The notes: generated from the letters alone by a model not told the origin. A stretch of DNA of 24,720 nucleotides from Monoraphidium neglectum (GCF_000611645.1 NW_014013162.1:1-24720), one strand, 5' to 3'; counted from the stretch's first letter, positions 1 through 11,929 are shown. Made by a program: numbers and translations.

Positions 1-422
1 CGGCCGCAGCTGCAGCTGCAGCTGCGGCGGGAGGCGCTTGACTTGTAGGTGCATTCCATGCTTGTCATCGGCCCCGGCAGCAAGTTGCCTAATAGTGTGG
101 ATCTGGTGTACCTGGTGGCCTGTGACGTGTGTAGTCCTGAAATGTTGAATGCAGACGTGCCGCACCAGTGTGGCAACCGTGTTCGGCAGCGGGGCGTCTG
201 GCGGCCAGGCAAGCCCTTTTTTGCCACTTGGCACGTACCGTATGGTTCTTGCCTGTATTTTGCAGTCTCTCCGGACATATTCACCCTCGTGCTGTGACCA
301 TCCATGTTTGAAGTGTGAAGTCACGGTCGTTGACTGCGGTGTCAAGGCATGCTTTTGACCTTCTGCAGCTGCTGCTGCCACATTCGGTGTGGGTTCGTAT
401 CACATTGGGGGCAAGCGGGGCA
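1..422. other. Left flank without a recognised gene
   Basis: The window opens with a short GCAGCT-type repeat. One plus-strand frame is open from base 1 to a TAG at 46-48 and could be the C-terminal end of a gene lying to the left, but 15 codons are too few to judge. The rest holds only short frames without protein-like composition. Confidence 0.4.
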
Positions 423-427
423 TTACA
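423..427 (-). terminator. Candidate polyadenylation signal (TGTAA) of the POT/NPF gene
   Basis: TGTAA on the minus strand, about 365 nt after the transporter stop. TGTAA is the usual polyadenylation signal of chlorophyte nuclear genes. The pentamer is short and could occur by chance. Confidence 0.3.
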
Positions 428-789
428 AGATATCCGCCAGGAGTGGGCGGGCAGAGCTCTGCATGTTGATATAACAGCGCTGATTGGCTGCGTCATGATA
501 CAGCAGCAGTGCTTGTCAGCATGCTGGGCAGGTGCCAAGAGAGGTATTCAAAGCTGAAGGGAACGCAATAATTCAAAAGCAGCACTGGCTCAGAAATAGA
601 GTCCGATATGATGGCAGCAGTTCGTCGTAAAATGAAGTGCAGCCAGCCGATGAGAAAAATGCCGACAGGATGTGGTGGTGCCCCCTGGGCAAGCGACGGT
701 CACCGGGGCGCGGCGCCACAAAGGACGACGCCAGCCCGCAGCCGCGCGGACGGCCGGCGGCGAGGCATAAAAACTCGCTCCTGTGCGCC

Positions 790-3700
790 TCACAGCGCGT
801 CCTGTGCCCTGGGCGAGAGCCCCTCCAGCGGCGACCGCGACGCCCCGTCCCTCGGGCTGCCGCTGGAGCCGCCCGGAGACCCGGGCATGCGCGGCCAGCG
901 GGAGCGCAGCCCTGCGGCGCTGCGCCAGCCGGCGGGGGAGGCGGGGCCGGCGTCGTCGTCGTGCCGCCCGCCGGTGGCCGTGGCGATGGCGGCGCTGGCC
1001 TGTGATGGGGCAAACCAGGTGAGGGCGATAAGGTGGTGGCGGACTCGGGGTGATGCGATGTGTTCTGGAGGCTCAAAGCTGCTCGCGTTTGTTGTGACAA
1101 GCAAGTTGTGACACGCACACGCACACACACATGCACACGCACACCCCCATACATCCTCACACATGAACAACGACACCTGCAGACAACCAGTAAGTCGCTC
1201 CCACCTTGCCGCCGTGCAGCAGGTGGTGCGGCACCACTGGCTTCTCCTTGTAGTTGCGGGCCACCAGCAGGAAGGCCGCATACCCCACCACCAGGATGCC
1301 CGCGTTGACAAAGTAGTACCTGGGGTTGGGTTGAGGGATTACGTTGTTGTATGTGGTTGCCAAACCCACAATATTTCATGTTTCTGCATCGGTTGCTAAG
1401 TGCTGGGGTTTCCAGGTGCTGTGGAGATGGCACCGGTGGGTTGTCCTGGGTTGGTGGGGGCAGGGGTTAACGTGAGGCGAGGCGGTTGCAGACAGGCAGC
1501 AAGGGTGGGTCGCAAGTCAAACGAGGGGGCGCCGAGCCGCCAGAAGAGGCGGAGTTGTGGATGGGCACGCGGCCTGTACGCGCCCCACAGAGAGGGGCAG
1601 CTGGGAAATTAGGCGCTGACGCAGGAGCGCCTTTGAGTTGTGCTTCCAGACACACGAAAAGAGCGCCACCCCCTTGGGGTGTCCACTGCACCGACGACTG
1701 GCGCCGACCGTGAGCCTCTGCTCGAACCGCCACCACCCCGCCGTCCCTGCTGCGCTTCTTGGTGATCGCATGTTTGCATCAGTAACGCAACAAAACTAAT
1801 TTGAAGTCGCGTGCTGTATAGCCCATCCCATGACGTGGTGCTCACAGGTCGTAGTGGCCGTACATGGGGTTGTCAGCCACCCAGGGGTCGGCGGTTGTCG
1901 CACCAGCAATGGCTGCAGGGGTCCGTGTGTGGGTTATGCAGCCAGCGGGTGATTCATATGCAGGCAAAGGCATCGCTGCTGCCATCCAGACGTACACGCA
2001 CACAAGTGCACAGACGTGTGCAGCCCAATACCACACACACACACACATACACACACACACGCACGCACACACACACACCAAGACAGTGACAGCGCAGCAG
2101 TGCGATACGCGCACTCACCGATGTTTAGTGCGCCGGCCAGGTATGTGCCTATGGCGGTGGTGAGTAGGTTGATGCTGGAGCCCAGCGCCCTGGTGCCCTC
2201 AGACACCTCGTTGAAGAACAGCTCCATCACGCCTTTGTTAAGGAGATTTGAGCACGGGTGTGGTGATGGCGCACGGCGTTAGTGCTGTGCTCAGTCAATG
2301 ATGAGGGTGGCGGCAGGATGGTGGCTCTTGGAATGCCTAAAGTCAGATTGAAGTCATCGAATACCACATAACTGAGTGGCACACATCACACAGAAAGAGC
2401 AGGCATGACTGGCTGGCGGGGCGCCACCAACCCAGATCACCGCTCACCAACGTTGGTGAGCGTCTCAGCTGCTCCCATCACAAAGTAAGGGACAGCCTGC
2501 CACCTGGCAGTTGTTGGTTGGTGTTGGAGAGTCGGCCGGCATTGCAAGCGGCGGATCGACATGAAAACACTTGCTGTCCTTTTGCTTGGGGTTATCAGCT
2601 TAGAGAAGCGGTGGATGGGCGACTTGCAGCCACACACGCCATGCAAAACTGAGTTGTAGGGACTAGTCACGGCAACCGTGGCCACTGCAAGGGTTTTGGA
2701 TGTTGGGTTTAGGTATACCCAAATTTGGGTTCGAACAGCCAGTGCTCAAGAGCCTGCACTCACCAAATGCTCATAGGCTGCACAAACTCTGCATCGGTGT
2801 AGTCCACCTTGGGGTTGGCTGCCGACGCTGCCTCCCACTTGGCCACCAGGCCGGAGTGGCGGATCGCGCGGTAACGCGCCAATTCTATGAAGCCAGCTGC
2901 GTGTATCAAAACAGGATTCGCAGGCAGGAAAGCGAGTGGTAAAGTCGTCTCAGAGCGATGAATGCTGTCCAATAACAGAACCAAGGACAGAGCAGATCGT
3001 GTTGATCAAGCTGAGGGCGGCCACAAGATATGCGCACTGGATGCGTGTACCCTGCCCTCATGCTGCGCCCATATGTGGCTGCTCACCTGACAGCACTGCA
3101 ATCATTGCCACGATGAACCCGGCTCCAATGCGCGACATGGTGCTGATCGGCCTGTTTGAGATGCCAAGGTTTGCAGTGCCTCTGGGAAGCAAGCGCTAGC
3201 GGAATTGCACTTTGCAGACGCGCAATGACAACCACCAAAACCGCAGAGCCACGCCCTGCAGATTGTCCGACACTTCATTTGACCGCAAAAGGTGGCCTTT
3301 TCCTGAAAGGGCTCTTCCTCACCGGCCCATCTTGGCGGCGATGGGCACCACAAAGATGTCGTAGACAGCCACAGAGATCATGACGCCAAAAGTGTTGGCA
3401 AATGATATGGAGGACGCGGGGATCTTGAAGCTGTGGCCCATGGAACGGTCCATGACATCACCTGCAGCGGGTTGGAGATCAGAGCTCTGTTATCGGGGTT
3501 TTGGACATAAGACATGATCCGCGTGCTTGAGATGCGGAACCCTGGCCGATGTGTCAAGTATCCAGGGTGCAGGCAAGTGAGCGGCTCGCAGCATGAGGTG
3601 CACCACGGACTGCATGCGCGGGGTGTGCGGGATGGGGGTTTGGGACACGCGGTGGAACCTCATACGCGGTGTCAGCGTCAGTTGCGCCTCACCAGACAGT

Positions 3701-6700
3701 GGCAAGAGCGTGAAGATCGGGTCGTATGCCATCTGCGATGCACGTGGAATTGCGTCAAGCTCTGGTTGTCAGTGCAGATCCGCATGTTCGCGCCGGGCAT
3801 TATCTGTCTCAACTTGACAGCTGCTGCCAGGCTCAGGAGATCAATACATGTTGCATGCCTGATGCTGTTCAAACCAGAGGTCTAAGATTCTAAATACTTG
3901 CAACACACCAACTATGGCGATGCATTTTCAACTGCTGTTGCGCCTCTCAGCCCAAACTTAGCTTTGATAACTGACAGTAAAACCCAGTGAGCATCTCCCC
4001 AATCTTCAGTAGTCTTGCCCTGTGTTTCCAGCTGCAGCCTGTACTACAGCGCCCCATGACATAGATACGGCACAGCCAATTAATGTGGCCCTCGGCACCC
4101 ACCTGCCATATGCACACCACCAGGAACACCGGCATGATGCCCAGGAGAGCCTTGGTCTCCTCAACCTCGGTGCGCGACACCTGGATGGAGGCATGACGCG
4201 GTGGGTTTCATTGGTTTCAGGTTCCGTGACATCAGCCACGTTGGCATTGCCAAACTCAAGCCGCCCCTTTGATGCACCTGTGCATTATGGCAAGACAAGC
4301 AGGCTGAGTATCCAAAGCATGCGTGCATTGCAGGCACTCGTCTGCAGCATACTGCTACTTCTGCTGCTGCTGCTGCTGCTCCTGCGGCGGCGGCGCGCCC
4401 CTTACCTGGTGCACCCCCGCCCGCCCATGTGGCAGGGCAGCCTTGTCCAGGCCCCGCATGCGGTCAGTGTACGCCATTGTGAACTTCACACTGCCCTCGC
4501 CAGCCGCCGGCTCTGCAAAAATGGTGTACAGTAGAGGCCATACAACATTGTTTGTACGACATCAGCTGTGTTGTCCTCATGATCCACACTTTTCCAAGCC
4601 ACAAGCACCGTGCTGCTGGGCGATGGTGGTGGATGGTGTATCAAAGGCGCTTGCCATGCGGGCACGCACCAAAGAGCTCTGAGGCGTCTGCAGGAACGGG
4701 CTGGCGCCTCTGCCGCCAGGCACCTGCCAGGACCTGCCACAGAGTGAAGACAAAAAAGTGGGGAAGGAGGGCTGGCTGTTTCACACAGGACACAGCACAC
4801 ACAGCACGGCTAGCAGATGGTGGATGGAAGCACAGCGCAGCCAGAAATGCCCAATCCATCCAGACAGCGGGATTAATGCATCATGACCACCCACAGCAAA
4901 GTGTGTGCTGCTGGGTCCACGCGCGCTGCACTGAGCGCGGGTCACCAGGTTGACAACGGGTGCGCACTCCGCTGCATTGCAGAAACACACCTGGTAGATG
5001 CGGTACAGAGGCGACCCCTCGGGCGGTACGTACGTGTACAGCTTGGCAAACGCGCCCAGCAAGAAGATGATAATGGCGCAGCCCATGAGGGCGGTAGGTA
5101 TGCCAAACCCGATGGCGTAGCTGCCATGAGGGGGTTCAGCGCAGCAGCATACAGGTTCAAAGGGATTCGAGTCAAAGGCTGCCTGCAGACTGTCTTTAGA
5201 GCAGGGCTGTTGGGGAGCTTGGTGCGCAGGTTTGCACAGCGTTTATCAAATGACACAAGGTGCGTTTGACACGTTGCAACCTGTGACAATACTTGTGCGC
5301 TTACCCCTTGGCTTCCTGTACAGGCACCACCACAAGCGTCGCCACCAGCGACCCCACGTTGACAGAGAAATAAAACCTGTCGCGTGGAGGTTTTGATGAG
5401 GTGGTAGAAAGAAAAAAGGCAGGGCGTTGGATCTCACAATTGACTTAGTTGCGTGCACGTTTGACAGGGTCAGCAGAGACAGCTCAAGCAGCACAGGTCT
5501 CGCTGTCACCCATACACATGCATTGCCTGATCTCAAGGTCAAATTGTAGACGTATTCCTGCTGGCGCACCAATTGAAGAAGCTGGAGCGCCAGCGCCGCT
5601 CTCTTGCGCAGTCCTCACGGAACTGGTCCCCACCAAATGAGGACACACACGCCTTGATGCCGCCGGAGCCTACAAGCAGCCATCAGGGTTGGTTCGCATG
5701 CGCGTGTGCATTTAAGTGTTGCGATGTTCCTGGTGATGCAGCGTATGGGAGGGGTGAGGCAAGCAGTGCCAGGCAACTGTGCTGCAAGTGCCAGCTGCGG
5801 TTTCCCTTCCCTTCCCAGCCCTTGACTGATAATTAGTACCAGCAAGGAATATTCTCTTTCACCGAGCCCGCCCACACGCCCCTCAATCGCACTGCAGTGC
5901 GGTAGCCAACATCACTCCCTATCTAAACCCCTGCGCCCCTCCTACTTCCAAATGTCCCTTATCCTCTCTTGTTCCCCCAAGTCACAAACGCTTCGCTGCC
6001 CACCAAGCGCGATGAGGTACATGAAGGCCCAAAACATCGACCGCGTCTGCCCAAACGACCCCGAAGCCGGCGGCTGGTGGAAGCGGGGCGCGAGGGATGG
6101 GACCGCATTGACCGCGGTGGTGCCAGCCAGGCCTGTCAGGTAGAATGATGAGAACAGCAGGATTACCCAGAACCTGGGTTTGTCGCGGATGCAGGTTTGA
6201 GAAGGTGAGAACGGGGGCCGTGTTTGTGTGGATGGTCTTTAGAATTCAGGATTGTGGGAGAGGCACATCATTTGTGTTGAGGGGGCAGCAATTGACCGGC
6301 GCTCCAGGTTGCCACAAGCGCATGTATGCCCGCGCAAGACAAATCTGACGACCACAATCCAGCCAATCCAGTGTGCCAACCGGCGGCGAGCGCACGGCGC
6401 CGCCCTGACAGTGCACGCGCCTGCCGAGGTATGCATCAGCGAGGAACGCGCCCAGCAGGGGCGTCAGGTACACGGACGCCTTCCAGGCCTGCAGCAGGGA
6501 CGTCGCCTGAGACGCGGGGTAACCGAGGTACTGCTTTGCGTACAGCGACAGGTTGGTTGCCAGGCCGTCTGTGGGTTTGACGCGCGGGGTTGGATTGGGG
6601 AAGCGTGTGACGATGGGAACCGTTTGCAGAGGGCGTGCGCTGGGCGTTGGTGGGAAATGGTTATGGAGGCTGTGAAGAGCTTGGAGAGGCAAGAGGTGCA

Positions 6701-7213
6701 ACGACCCGTGCGGGGCAACGTGGGTGATGCAAGGAGAGATGCCTGGTGTGCTCAAAGGGTGCCGTAGGGCAAGGTCGGAGCCGGGGTCTCAAGGGGTTGA
6801 TTGGCATGGGAAAGGCGACGCCAGTTTGCCAAGGATTTTGTCAGCAAAGTGGATGAGGATGCACAAGCCTATTTATTCGAGCACTCGAACAGGGGTGAGC
6901 ATACTCAGCTCAGGAGCTGACCCAGCCTTGTACCACAAGCCAAAGCAGCATGCCACTACGCTTGTTGTTGCAAGGGGCACACACACCTCAGCTGCAACGG
7001 CGGCAAAACATGGGTGCGCTTGGTCTAAAAATCCAGCCAAAACTCACAGTATGCCAACCTCTCGGCGGTCTCATTGCCCAGGATGCACGCGCATGCGGCC
7101 AGCACACGGTTGCGGCGCTCCTGTGTGGGCGCCGCACCGCCCTCGTCCGAGGGCGTCTTGCCGCCACGGCGATCCCGCTCAATGTCGATCAATTCCTTGG
7201 GTGGCAGCGTCAT
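790..7213 (-). CDS. Proton-coupled oligopeptide/nitrate transporter, POT/NPF (PTR2) family, 18 exons, 667 aa
   Basis: Major facilitator membrane transporter expected to import peptides, nitrate or related solutes with protons; the substrate cannot be read from sequence. Exons in coding order: 7213-7048, 6568-6421, 6173-6004, 5669-5570, 5376-5305, 5120-4991, 4733-4670, 4512-4406, 4180-4103, 3732-3693, 3461-3323, 3181-3087, 2896-2764, 2503-2448, 2232-2119, 1912-1846, 1319-1205, 999-790. They sum to 2004 nt and close in frame. Residues 48-52 are E-T-A-E-R, the ExxER proton-coupling motif of TM1. GAFLADAYLGR near residue 100 and FYFSVNVGSL at 196-205 match the two PTR2 signatures. GGIKACVSSFGGDQF follows TM4, and ARYRAIRHSGLVAKW with WWQAVPYFVMGAAE matches the C-terminal half. 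The first in-frame ATG of exon 1 is taken as start. Intron 2 uses a GC donor (AG|GCGCGT). The hydrophilic, Ser/Pro/Gly-rich tail of about 69 residues comes from the last exon and is its least certain part. Confidence 0.92.
1111..1144. repeat. Imperfect CA/TG microsatellite in POT intron 17
   Basis: CA-rich dinucleotide tract with CG interruptions on the plus strand. In the sense (minus) direction of the transporter it is a TG tract about 60-95 nt after the 5' splice site of the last intron (1204-1000). Confidence 0.85.
2032..2079. repeat. CA/TG microsatellite in POT intron 15
   Basis: About 48 nt of CA repeat with a few G or T interruptions. In the sense direction of the transporter it is a TG tract starting about 40 nt after the 5' splice site of intron 15 (2118-1913). 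Confidence 0.9.
4361..4395. repeat. CTG/CAG and CGG trinucleotide repeat in POT intron 8
   Basis: Six CTG units followed by a short CGG run on the plus strand, inside intron 8 of the transporter (4405-4181). In the sense direction this is CCG then CAG repeats close to the 5' splice site. Confidence 0.8.
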
Positions 7214-7302
7214 TGAAGCTGTTCAGAACTGAAAACAACCCGTAGTACGGCAAAGCAGTTGGATCCCGTGTTGCTGGTTGATTTATTTGATAGAAAGTTT
7301 TT

Positions 7303-7309
7303 CTATATA
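7303..7309 (-). promoter_or_regulatory. TATA-like element upstream of the POT/NPF gene
   Basis: On the minus strand the bases read TATATAG, about 90 nt before the transporter ATG, inside an AT-rich patch that stands out from the GC-rich surroundings. It could be the TATA box of this gene. No transcription start is visible, so this is inference. Confidence 0.3.
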
Positions 7310-8190
7310 TTTGATTGATAGATCGCATCGTCATCTACGCTCCGCGTGATCGCGCTGTTCCTGGGCGTGCAGAGCTAAAGCCGCCAAGGCACGGGTTTTT
7401 CAGGTACGTCACCTTGCCTCCTGGAACACAGCCAAAGATGGCAAGATGTGTCAAATTTACTTTGCAGACTTGTGTGTCGCCGTTGGGATCTACCTCGCAC
7501 TGCCATGCATCTGGCTTGGAAGCGGACTGCCAGCAGCCCGAGCTGGATCTGCGCTGCTGCCAGCGCACTGCGGCGTGCCGCCAGCACAGCGACAAAATGC
7601 ACAAAATTGCAGGATTAAGCCTGAAATTGTGCATTCTGCTTGCGTACCACTTGTTTCTACGGATCACAACATCATCAACATTACGCGAGATTTGGTCAGC
7701 CGCCCCGCCTACTGGTCAGCAGGGGGGAAGGATAGGGGGTAAAATTACCAGTGGAACTCTGGGCTTGTGTGCATGCCGTGTTGCGCAGGCGAAATGTAGT
7801 CCTGCCTTGCCAGCCTGTTGACGTCTGGATTTGTACATTGGCGACCAGAAACGCAGGCGATGCAAGGCTGTCTGTCCAATACACTCCAAGCAGATGCAAG
7901 CTACCGTAATTATACCACGTATTCTGTCCAGTATGCGGACGCCTAACTGACGATGATAGACCTGGCAGTTGGCACCAAGGGAGGCGTTTAGCGCTGCATT
8001 GCCACTGTGCCAGCGGCTGCCTTACGACCTGGTCTTGCTATGTCACGTTGTTTGCTGCAAAAGAAACAGAAACTTGTCCTCTTCAGCTTTCAATGTCAGC
8101 ATTGCAGGAACCTGTAGAAGTAACTTGGATCTCGCGATTGTGAACACGAGATCTGCAGTACAGCAGGCGCACTAGCCCTCCAGAGTGACA
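7310..8190. other. Divergent intergenic region between the POT/NPF and HD-domain genes
   Basis: About 0.9 kb between two genes transcribed away from each other, so it should carry both promoters. Open frames here have mixed third-base use, unlike the GC-rich third positions of the neighbouring exons, and match no family I know. No repeat or RNA gene was seen. Confidence 0.5.
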
Positions 8191-10178
8191 ATGAGTCACA
8201 AAAATGTGATTCAGCAGATCGAACAGCATGTGAAGAACGCGCTGGAGGGCAACGACGCGTCTCACGACTGGGCGCATATTGCGCGCGTTCGCGCACTGGC
8301 ACTTCGCATCGCCCAGGATGAGCAGGTCTGGTTGTGCCCCTGGGTTTTCAGGTCCTGCTTCAGCAGCCCAGTCACCTGCTTAACGGAGTGTCTGCTTGCT
8401 GGAGGGCTTCATGAAATGGGCAGCTTCGTTTCAGGAGGCATGCAGCAGATTTCAGTCCGCAGGCCGGCCGACGGCTCTGAGCATTGCACTCCGCTGCCTG
8501 TCGCCGTCGCAACCCCTGTGCCGCCCGGCCCCGCAGCTTTCGGAGGCCCAGGTCTTTGCCGTGGAGCTGGGGGCGCTGCTGCATGACGTCAGCGACTGGA
8601 AATATGCGGAGCCCGGGGCGGACACCCATGCACTGGCGTGCGCAGAGGTCCAGGTGCGATCACAATTGCGTCCTAGCTTGTCATGCCCATGGCGGGCAGA
8701 TGGTCGGTCATGTGATGAGGATCATCTGTGGGCAACGGGCGCAGCGGCAAGGCCTTTGCAGCATGCAAGCAAGCCTGGCGGCTGCTTGCCACTCTGTGCG
8801 CACCGTGCGTCCCCTGGTGACTTGTGAGCCCTGGACCGGCGGCCGCACCACGACATTTCGCAGCGCAGGCGCTGCTGCCGCCCCTGGGTGTGGACCAGCC
8901 GACCATAGACCGCGTCTGTGAGATCATCACTCGGATAGGTGGGCCTCGAGAGGGCGCCAGCAGCTGAATTGAGACATGGTGTGTGCGTGTGTGTGTGTGC
9001 GTGTGTGTGTGTGTGTGTGTGCGTGCGCGCGCATGTGTGCGTGTGCATGCCCGTGAACGTGCGTGCGTGCGTGCGTGGAAGTTCTTGCGTGTATCCCTAA
9101 GCACTGCCACTGCTGTTTTTGTGAGCCACGCAGGGCGCGCGTGGGCTGCGGGCGATAATGTTGCAGAGCTGCCGCGCAGGAGCGCCGCGCGCCCCAGAGT
9201 GCAGGCTGTTCCTGCCCCTTTGAGCCGTGCCGCATGGCCGTCTCTAGAGCCAATTCACACCAGCAACGTGGGAGTTGGCACGCAAGTCATCGACGCTTGA
9301 GCGCGCCTGAAGGACAACCCCCGTCTTCCCCCCAAACCTCCTATTTTTGCCCCATCCCCACACCCTAACACGCACCCAACACAGGTTTCAAGGACGAGCT
9401 GCCATCGGCCAGCGGCGCGGCCCCCGCCGTGGCTTTGAGCTTGGAGGCGCGGGTCGTGCAGGATGCGGACAGGTACATGCTTGTGCTGGGGAGTTTGTGT
9501 GCGTGTGCGTGTGAGTGCGCGTGTGCTTGTGTTTCTGGGGCACTACAGCGAGCGCGTGAAGCGGGCGCCGGACGCTCTTGCTTGACACCAGGAAGCCGCT
9601 GTGACCGCTCGCACAAGATGGACGCTTCAGCGTTTAATCCCATAAGCCTGCATCACTACAGCAGCGGACAATCGCGGGATGCTGCAATGATCCTTATTCC
9701 AAACCTAGACCGGGCTGCTCGCACCACGGCGCAGCTGGTTTTGAAGTCCCACTCCAGTGCGGCTTTGGACTACACCTTGCGCCTCTAACACCCGACCTGC
9801 TGCCGCATGCGCTTACCTGCCGCCAGGTTGGACGCCATTGGGGCCATTGGCATCGCCCGCTGCTTCACGTTCGGCGGCCGCTTCGGCCGGCCGCTGTACG
9901 ACCCAGAACAGCCGCCGCGGCCGGCCGAGGCTCTCACGCGGGAGGCGTACATGCAGCAGCACTCGGCCGCCGAGGCGCCCGCCAACGAGGGCGGCGGGGG
10001 CGGCGGCACGGTCAAGGGTAAAGGGGGCGCCGCGACGCTGAACCACTTCCATGAGAAGCTTCTGACCCTCAAGGGCCGCATGAAGACGGCGTCTGGGCGC
10101 GCTCTCGCGGAGGGGCGCCACGCGTTCATGGAGGCCTACCTGGAGCAGTTTGGGCGCGAGATTGCAGGGGACGCGTGA
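8191..10178 (+). CDS. HD-domain metal-dependent phosphohydrolase, YedJ type, 5 exons, 253 aa
   Basis: Soluble HD-superfamily hydrolase resembling bacterial YedJ (about 230 aa). Such proteins bind divalent metal and cleave phosphate esters, but the substrate of this subfamily is not established to my knowledge. Exons: 8191-8325, 8537-8653, 8869-8938, 9385-9472, 9827-10178; total 762 nt, in frame. HD signature residues are His25 and His29 (NDASHDWAHI), the His61-Asp62 pair (GALLHDVSDWKY) and Asp134 in VVQDADRLDAIGAIGIAR. The C-terminal half keeps the family block NHFHEKLLTLKGRMKTASG followed by EGRHAFMEAYLEQF. Before that block sits a Gly-rich insertion (GGGGGG then KGKGG) that looks like a flexible loop. 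The ATG at 8191 lies just before the conserved first helix. No targeting peptide is evident. The donor of intron 1 (AG|GTCTGG) is weak but phase and homology support it. Confidence 0.92.
8979..9077. repeat. GT and GCGT microsatellite in HD-gene intron 3
   Basis: Long GT run to about 9022, then mixed GC/GT and a GCGT tetranucleotide run at 9059-9076. It begins about 40 nt after the 5' splice site of intron 3 and is TG in the sense direction. Confidence 0.9.
9495..9532. repeat. GT-rich tract in HD-gene intron 4
   Basis: Imperfect GT repeat starting about 22 nt after the 5' splice site of intron 4 (9473-9826), again TG in the sense direction. Confidence 0.75.
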
Positions 10179-10238
10179 GGTGGCGGCATGGGGCAGCGGG
10201 ATGGCGCGCCGGCGCTGCCCGCGTGCGCGCGGGGGTGC

Positions 10239-10243
10239 TGTAA
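10239..10243 (+). terminator. Polyadenylation signal (TGTAA) of the HD-domain gene
   Basis: TGTAA on the coding strand, about 60 nt after the stop codon, the place and sequence expected for a chlorophyte polyadenylation signal. Confidence 0.55.
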
Positions 10244-10814
10244 CGGATGCACCTTTGGCTGACTAGCGAGCTGCTGCTAATATCTCAAATGGCTGTTGCT
10301 TTCAGACGACGAGGGGGGGACAAGAGCTAGCGCCCTCGGTGGGCGAAGGCGGGGGGCGATGGGGGACCCGATCAGGTTGCGCCTAGCAGGGGCAGACAGG
10401 TCCCCGGCGGTCTGGGCTGTGTGCGTGAGGCGTGCGCCTTGGGGGAGAAGGCTTCAAGGTGACTGTTGCGCAGGTGACCGGGCCTGGCTGCGGTGAAGGG
10501 GGTGCGCAGCAAGTTCATCAGGAGCGTGCAGCAGCACTCAGCGGCTTGACAGACGACATTTGGGATGCGCGTTGATGTGTGTTGTGATCACTCTGGACGT
10601 CGTTGCGGTTATCCCCTGACAATACAGACTGTCAACCATGACAACGCAGTGCGTGCTTGCCACGTTGCATGTTGATTTGAATGACATTTGAATGTGGTTG
10701 TTGAATTCAAAATTACTCAGCTGTGCTGAAATTGCACAGATCACAACCTACTAATGCTTGGTCAACACGGTAACCCCTGCAAGCACCTGGCCTGCGTTCG
10801 CATACAACCCATGG
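10244..10814. other. Convergent intergenic region without a recognised gene
   Basis: About 570 nt between the 3' ends of the HD-domain gene and the kinase-like gene. It becomes AT-richer near 10660-10750. No conserved coding frame, RNA gene or repeat was recognised, and no TGTAA was found here for the kinase-like gene. Confidence 0.5.
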
Positions 10815-11746
10815 TCACGCCGCCTCACGCATCACGTCTGTCGAACTGCCTGCATGTATGTACTCGCGGCCCTGGGCTGCCAGCGCCCTCAGGTCGAGCA
10901 ACAGCAGACGGCGCGCCTCTGCCTGCCGCCAACTCACGCGCGCAAAGTAGGGATGCGCCATCACCTGCCTGATGGTGAAGCGCTTCGACGGGCGCTTCAC
11001 AAGCATGCCGCGCTGCAGAAGGTCGGCCAGCGCCGCAGGAACGTAGGCGGGGAGCTGCAAAGGCTTCCCAGCGTGGGCCGTCTTCATCACCCTCAGTACC
11101 TCGTCAACTGTCAGCGAAATCGTCAGCCATGTCACCGCCAGCGCCCACACGTCCACCGGGCGGCTGTCGCAGGGGAAGCCAAGCCGCTCTGCCATGTCGG
11201 CGAGCGCGATGCGCAGGGCGTGGAGCATCCTGCCCAGCCGAGTCGTGCTGTAGCGCTGCTCCGGCGCCTGGAAGAACCATGTGCCGGCGCCGGAGAGCGC
11301 GTGGTGTGATGCGTCGTCAGAAACGCCCAGGTCACCCACGCACAGGTGGCCGTCCGCCGCCACCAGGAAGTTTGCGGGCTTCAAGTCCTTGTGCACAGTG
11401 GCGGCATCGTGAAGGGCCGCCACTGCGACGCAGGTCTCAGCGGCGACTGGCAGCAATTCTGCGGGCGACAGCCGGTCCTCTGGGGCCCGCTGCCCCTGAG
11501 CGCAGCAGGTCACCAGCACGGCCGCAGGCTTGGCAGCTTGCTGTGGCGCCGGAAGCAGCGCCATTGGGGACGCTGAAGGAGGGCTATGTGCCGCTTGTGC
11601 GCGCGCCATGGTGCCGGCGAGCGGGCTTGTTCCAGGTCCCCGGCCGCCAGGGGGAAGATGCAGTAGTCTGCGTCATCCCCAAACACTGACGTCATCGTAG
11701 TGCGCACAAATGGGGTGCCCACCTTGTCGTCCCACCGGTCCTCAGC
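10815..11746 (-). pseudogene. Protein-kinase-like gene, N-lobe missing and frame broken; probable pseudogene
   Basis: The long frame 11609-10815 (264 codons) carries the C-lobe of a Ser/Thr-type kinase: catalytic loop VHKDLKPANFLV (HRD changed to HKD; catalytic Asp, Lys and Asn kept), DLG in place of DFG, QAPE, DVWALAVTWLT, and a final KRPSKRFTIRQVMAHPYF. A second frame upstream (about 11746-11620) reads TPFVRTTMTSVFGDDADYC then IFPLAAGDLEQA, which fits strand beta-4, beta-5 and the hinge. It joins the C-lobe only after a change of frame between roughly 11630 and 11480, and I found no intron with matching phase there. The Gly-rich loop and the VAIK lysine are not found in the roughly 400 nt before the next gene. 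It is therefore probably a decayed kinase. Alternatives are a sequencing indel or an unusual exon structure. Confidence 0.6.
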
Positions 11747-11907
11747 AGAGCAAGATTTTCAGGCAGAACAGATTTGCCGCAGTAAATGTGCGCAAGGGAG
11801 GGGGATGGGCAGGGATGGAGGGATCGGCGAGGCTCGGTCGGCGCCAGGGGGTTGCGAACAGGTGGGGGAATGGAGGTAATTGGGTAAGGCGACTCGCGTG
11901 CGGGGCA

Positions 11908-11929
11908 CTGATGACGTGCAGCATTGCCT
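11908..11929. promoter_or_regulatory. Conserved upstream element with TGACGTG, F-box-like copy 1
   Basis: A stretch containing TGACGTGC (11912-11919) is preserved in front of both F-box-like genes, about 245-260 nt before their ATG, while the sequence around it has diverged. TGACGTG combines CRE-type and ACGT-core sites bound by plant bZIP factors. Function is inferred only. Confidence 0.35.

Noticed and set aside
1..48. Plus-strand frame open from the window edge to a TAG, possible end of an upstream gene
   Set aside because: Fifteen codons of mostly repeated GCAGCT give no recognisable protein and no supporting signal.
573..1433. 286-codon open frame on the minus strand
   Set aside because: It crosses exons and introns of the POT/NPF gene in the wrong frame and includes the translated CA microsatellite and Pro-rich noise.
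7335..7667. 110-codon minus-strand frame upstream of the POT/NPF start
   Set aside because: Third-position use is mixed, no family resemblance was seen, and it is not joined to the transporter by a convincing splice site.
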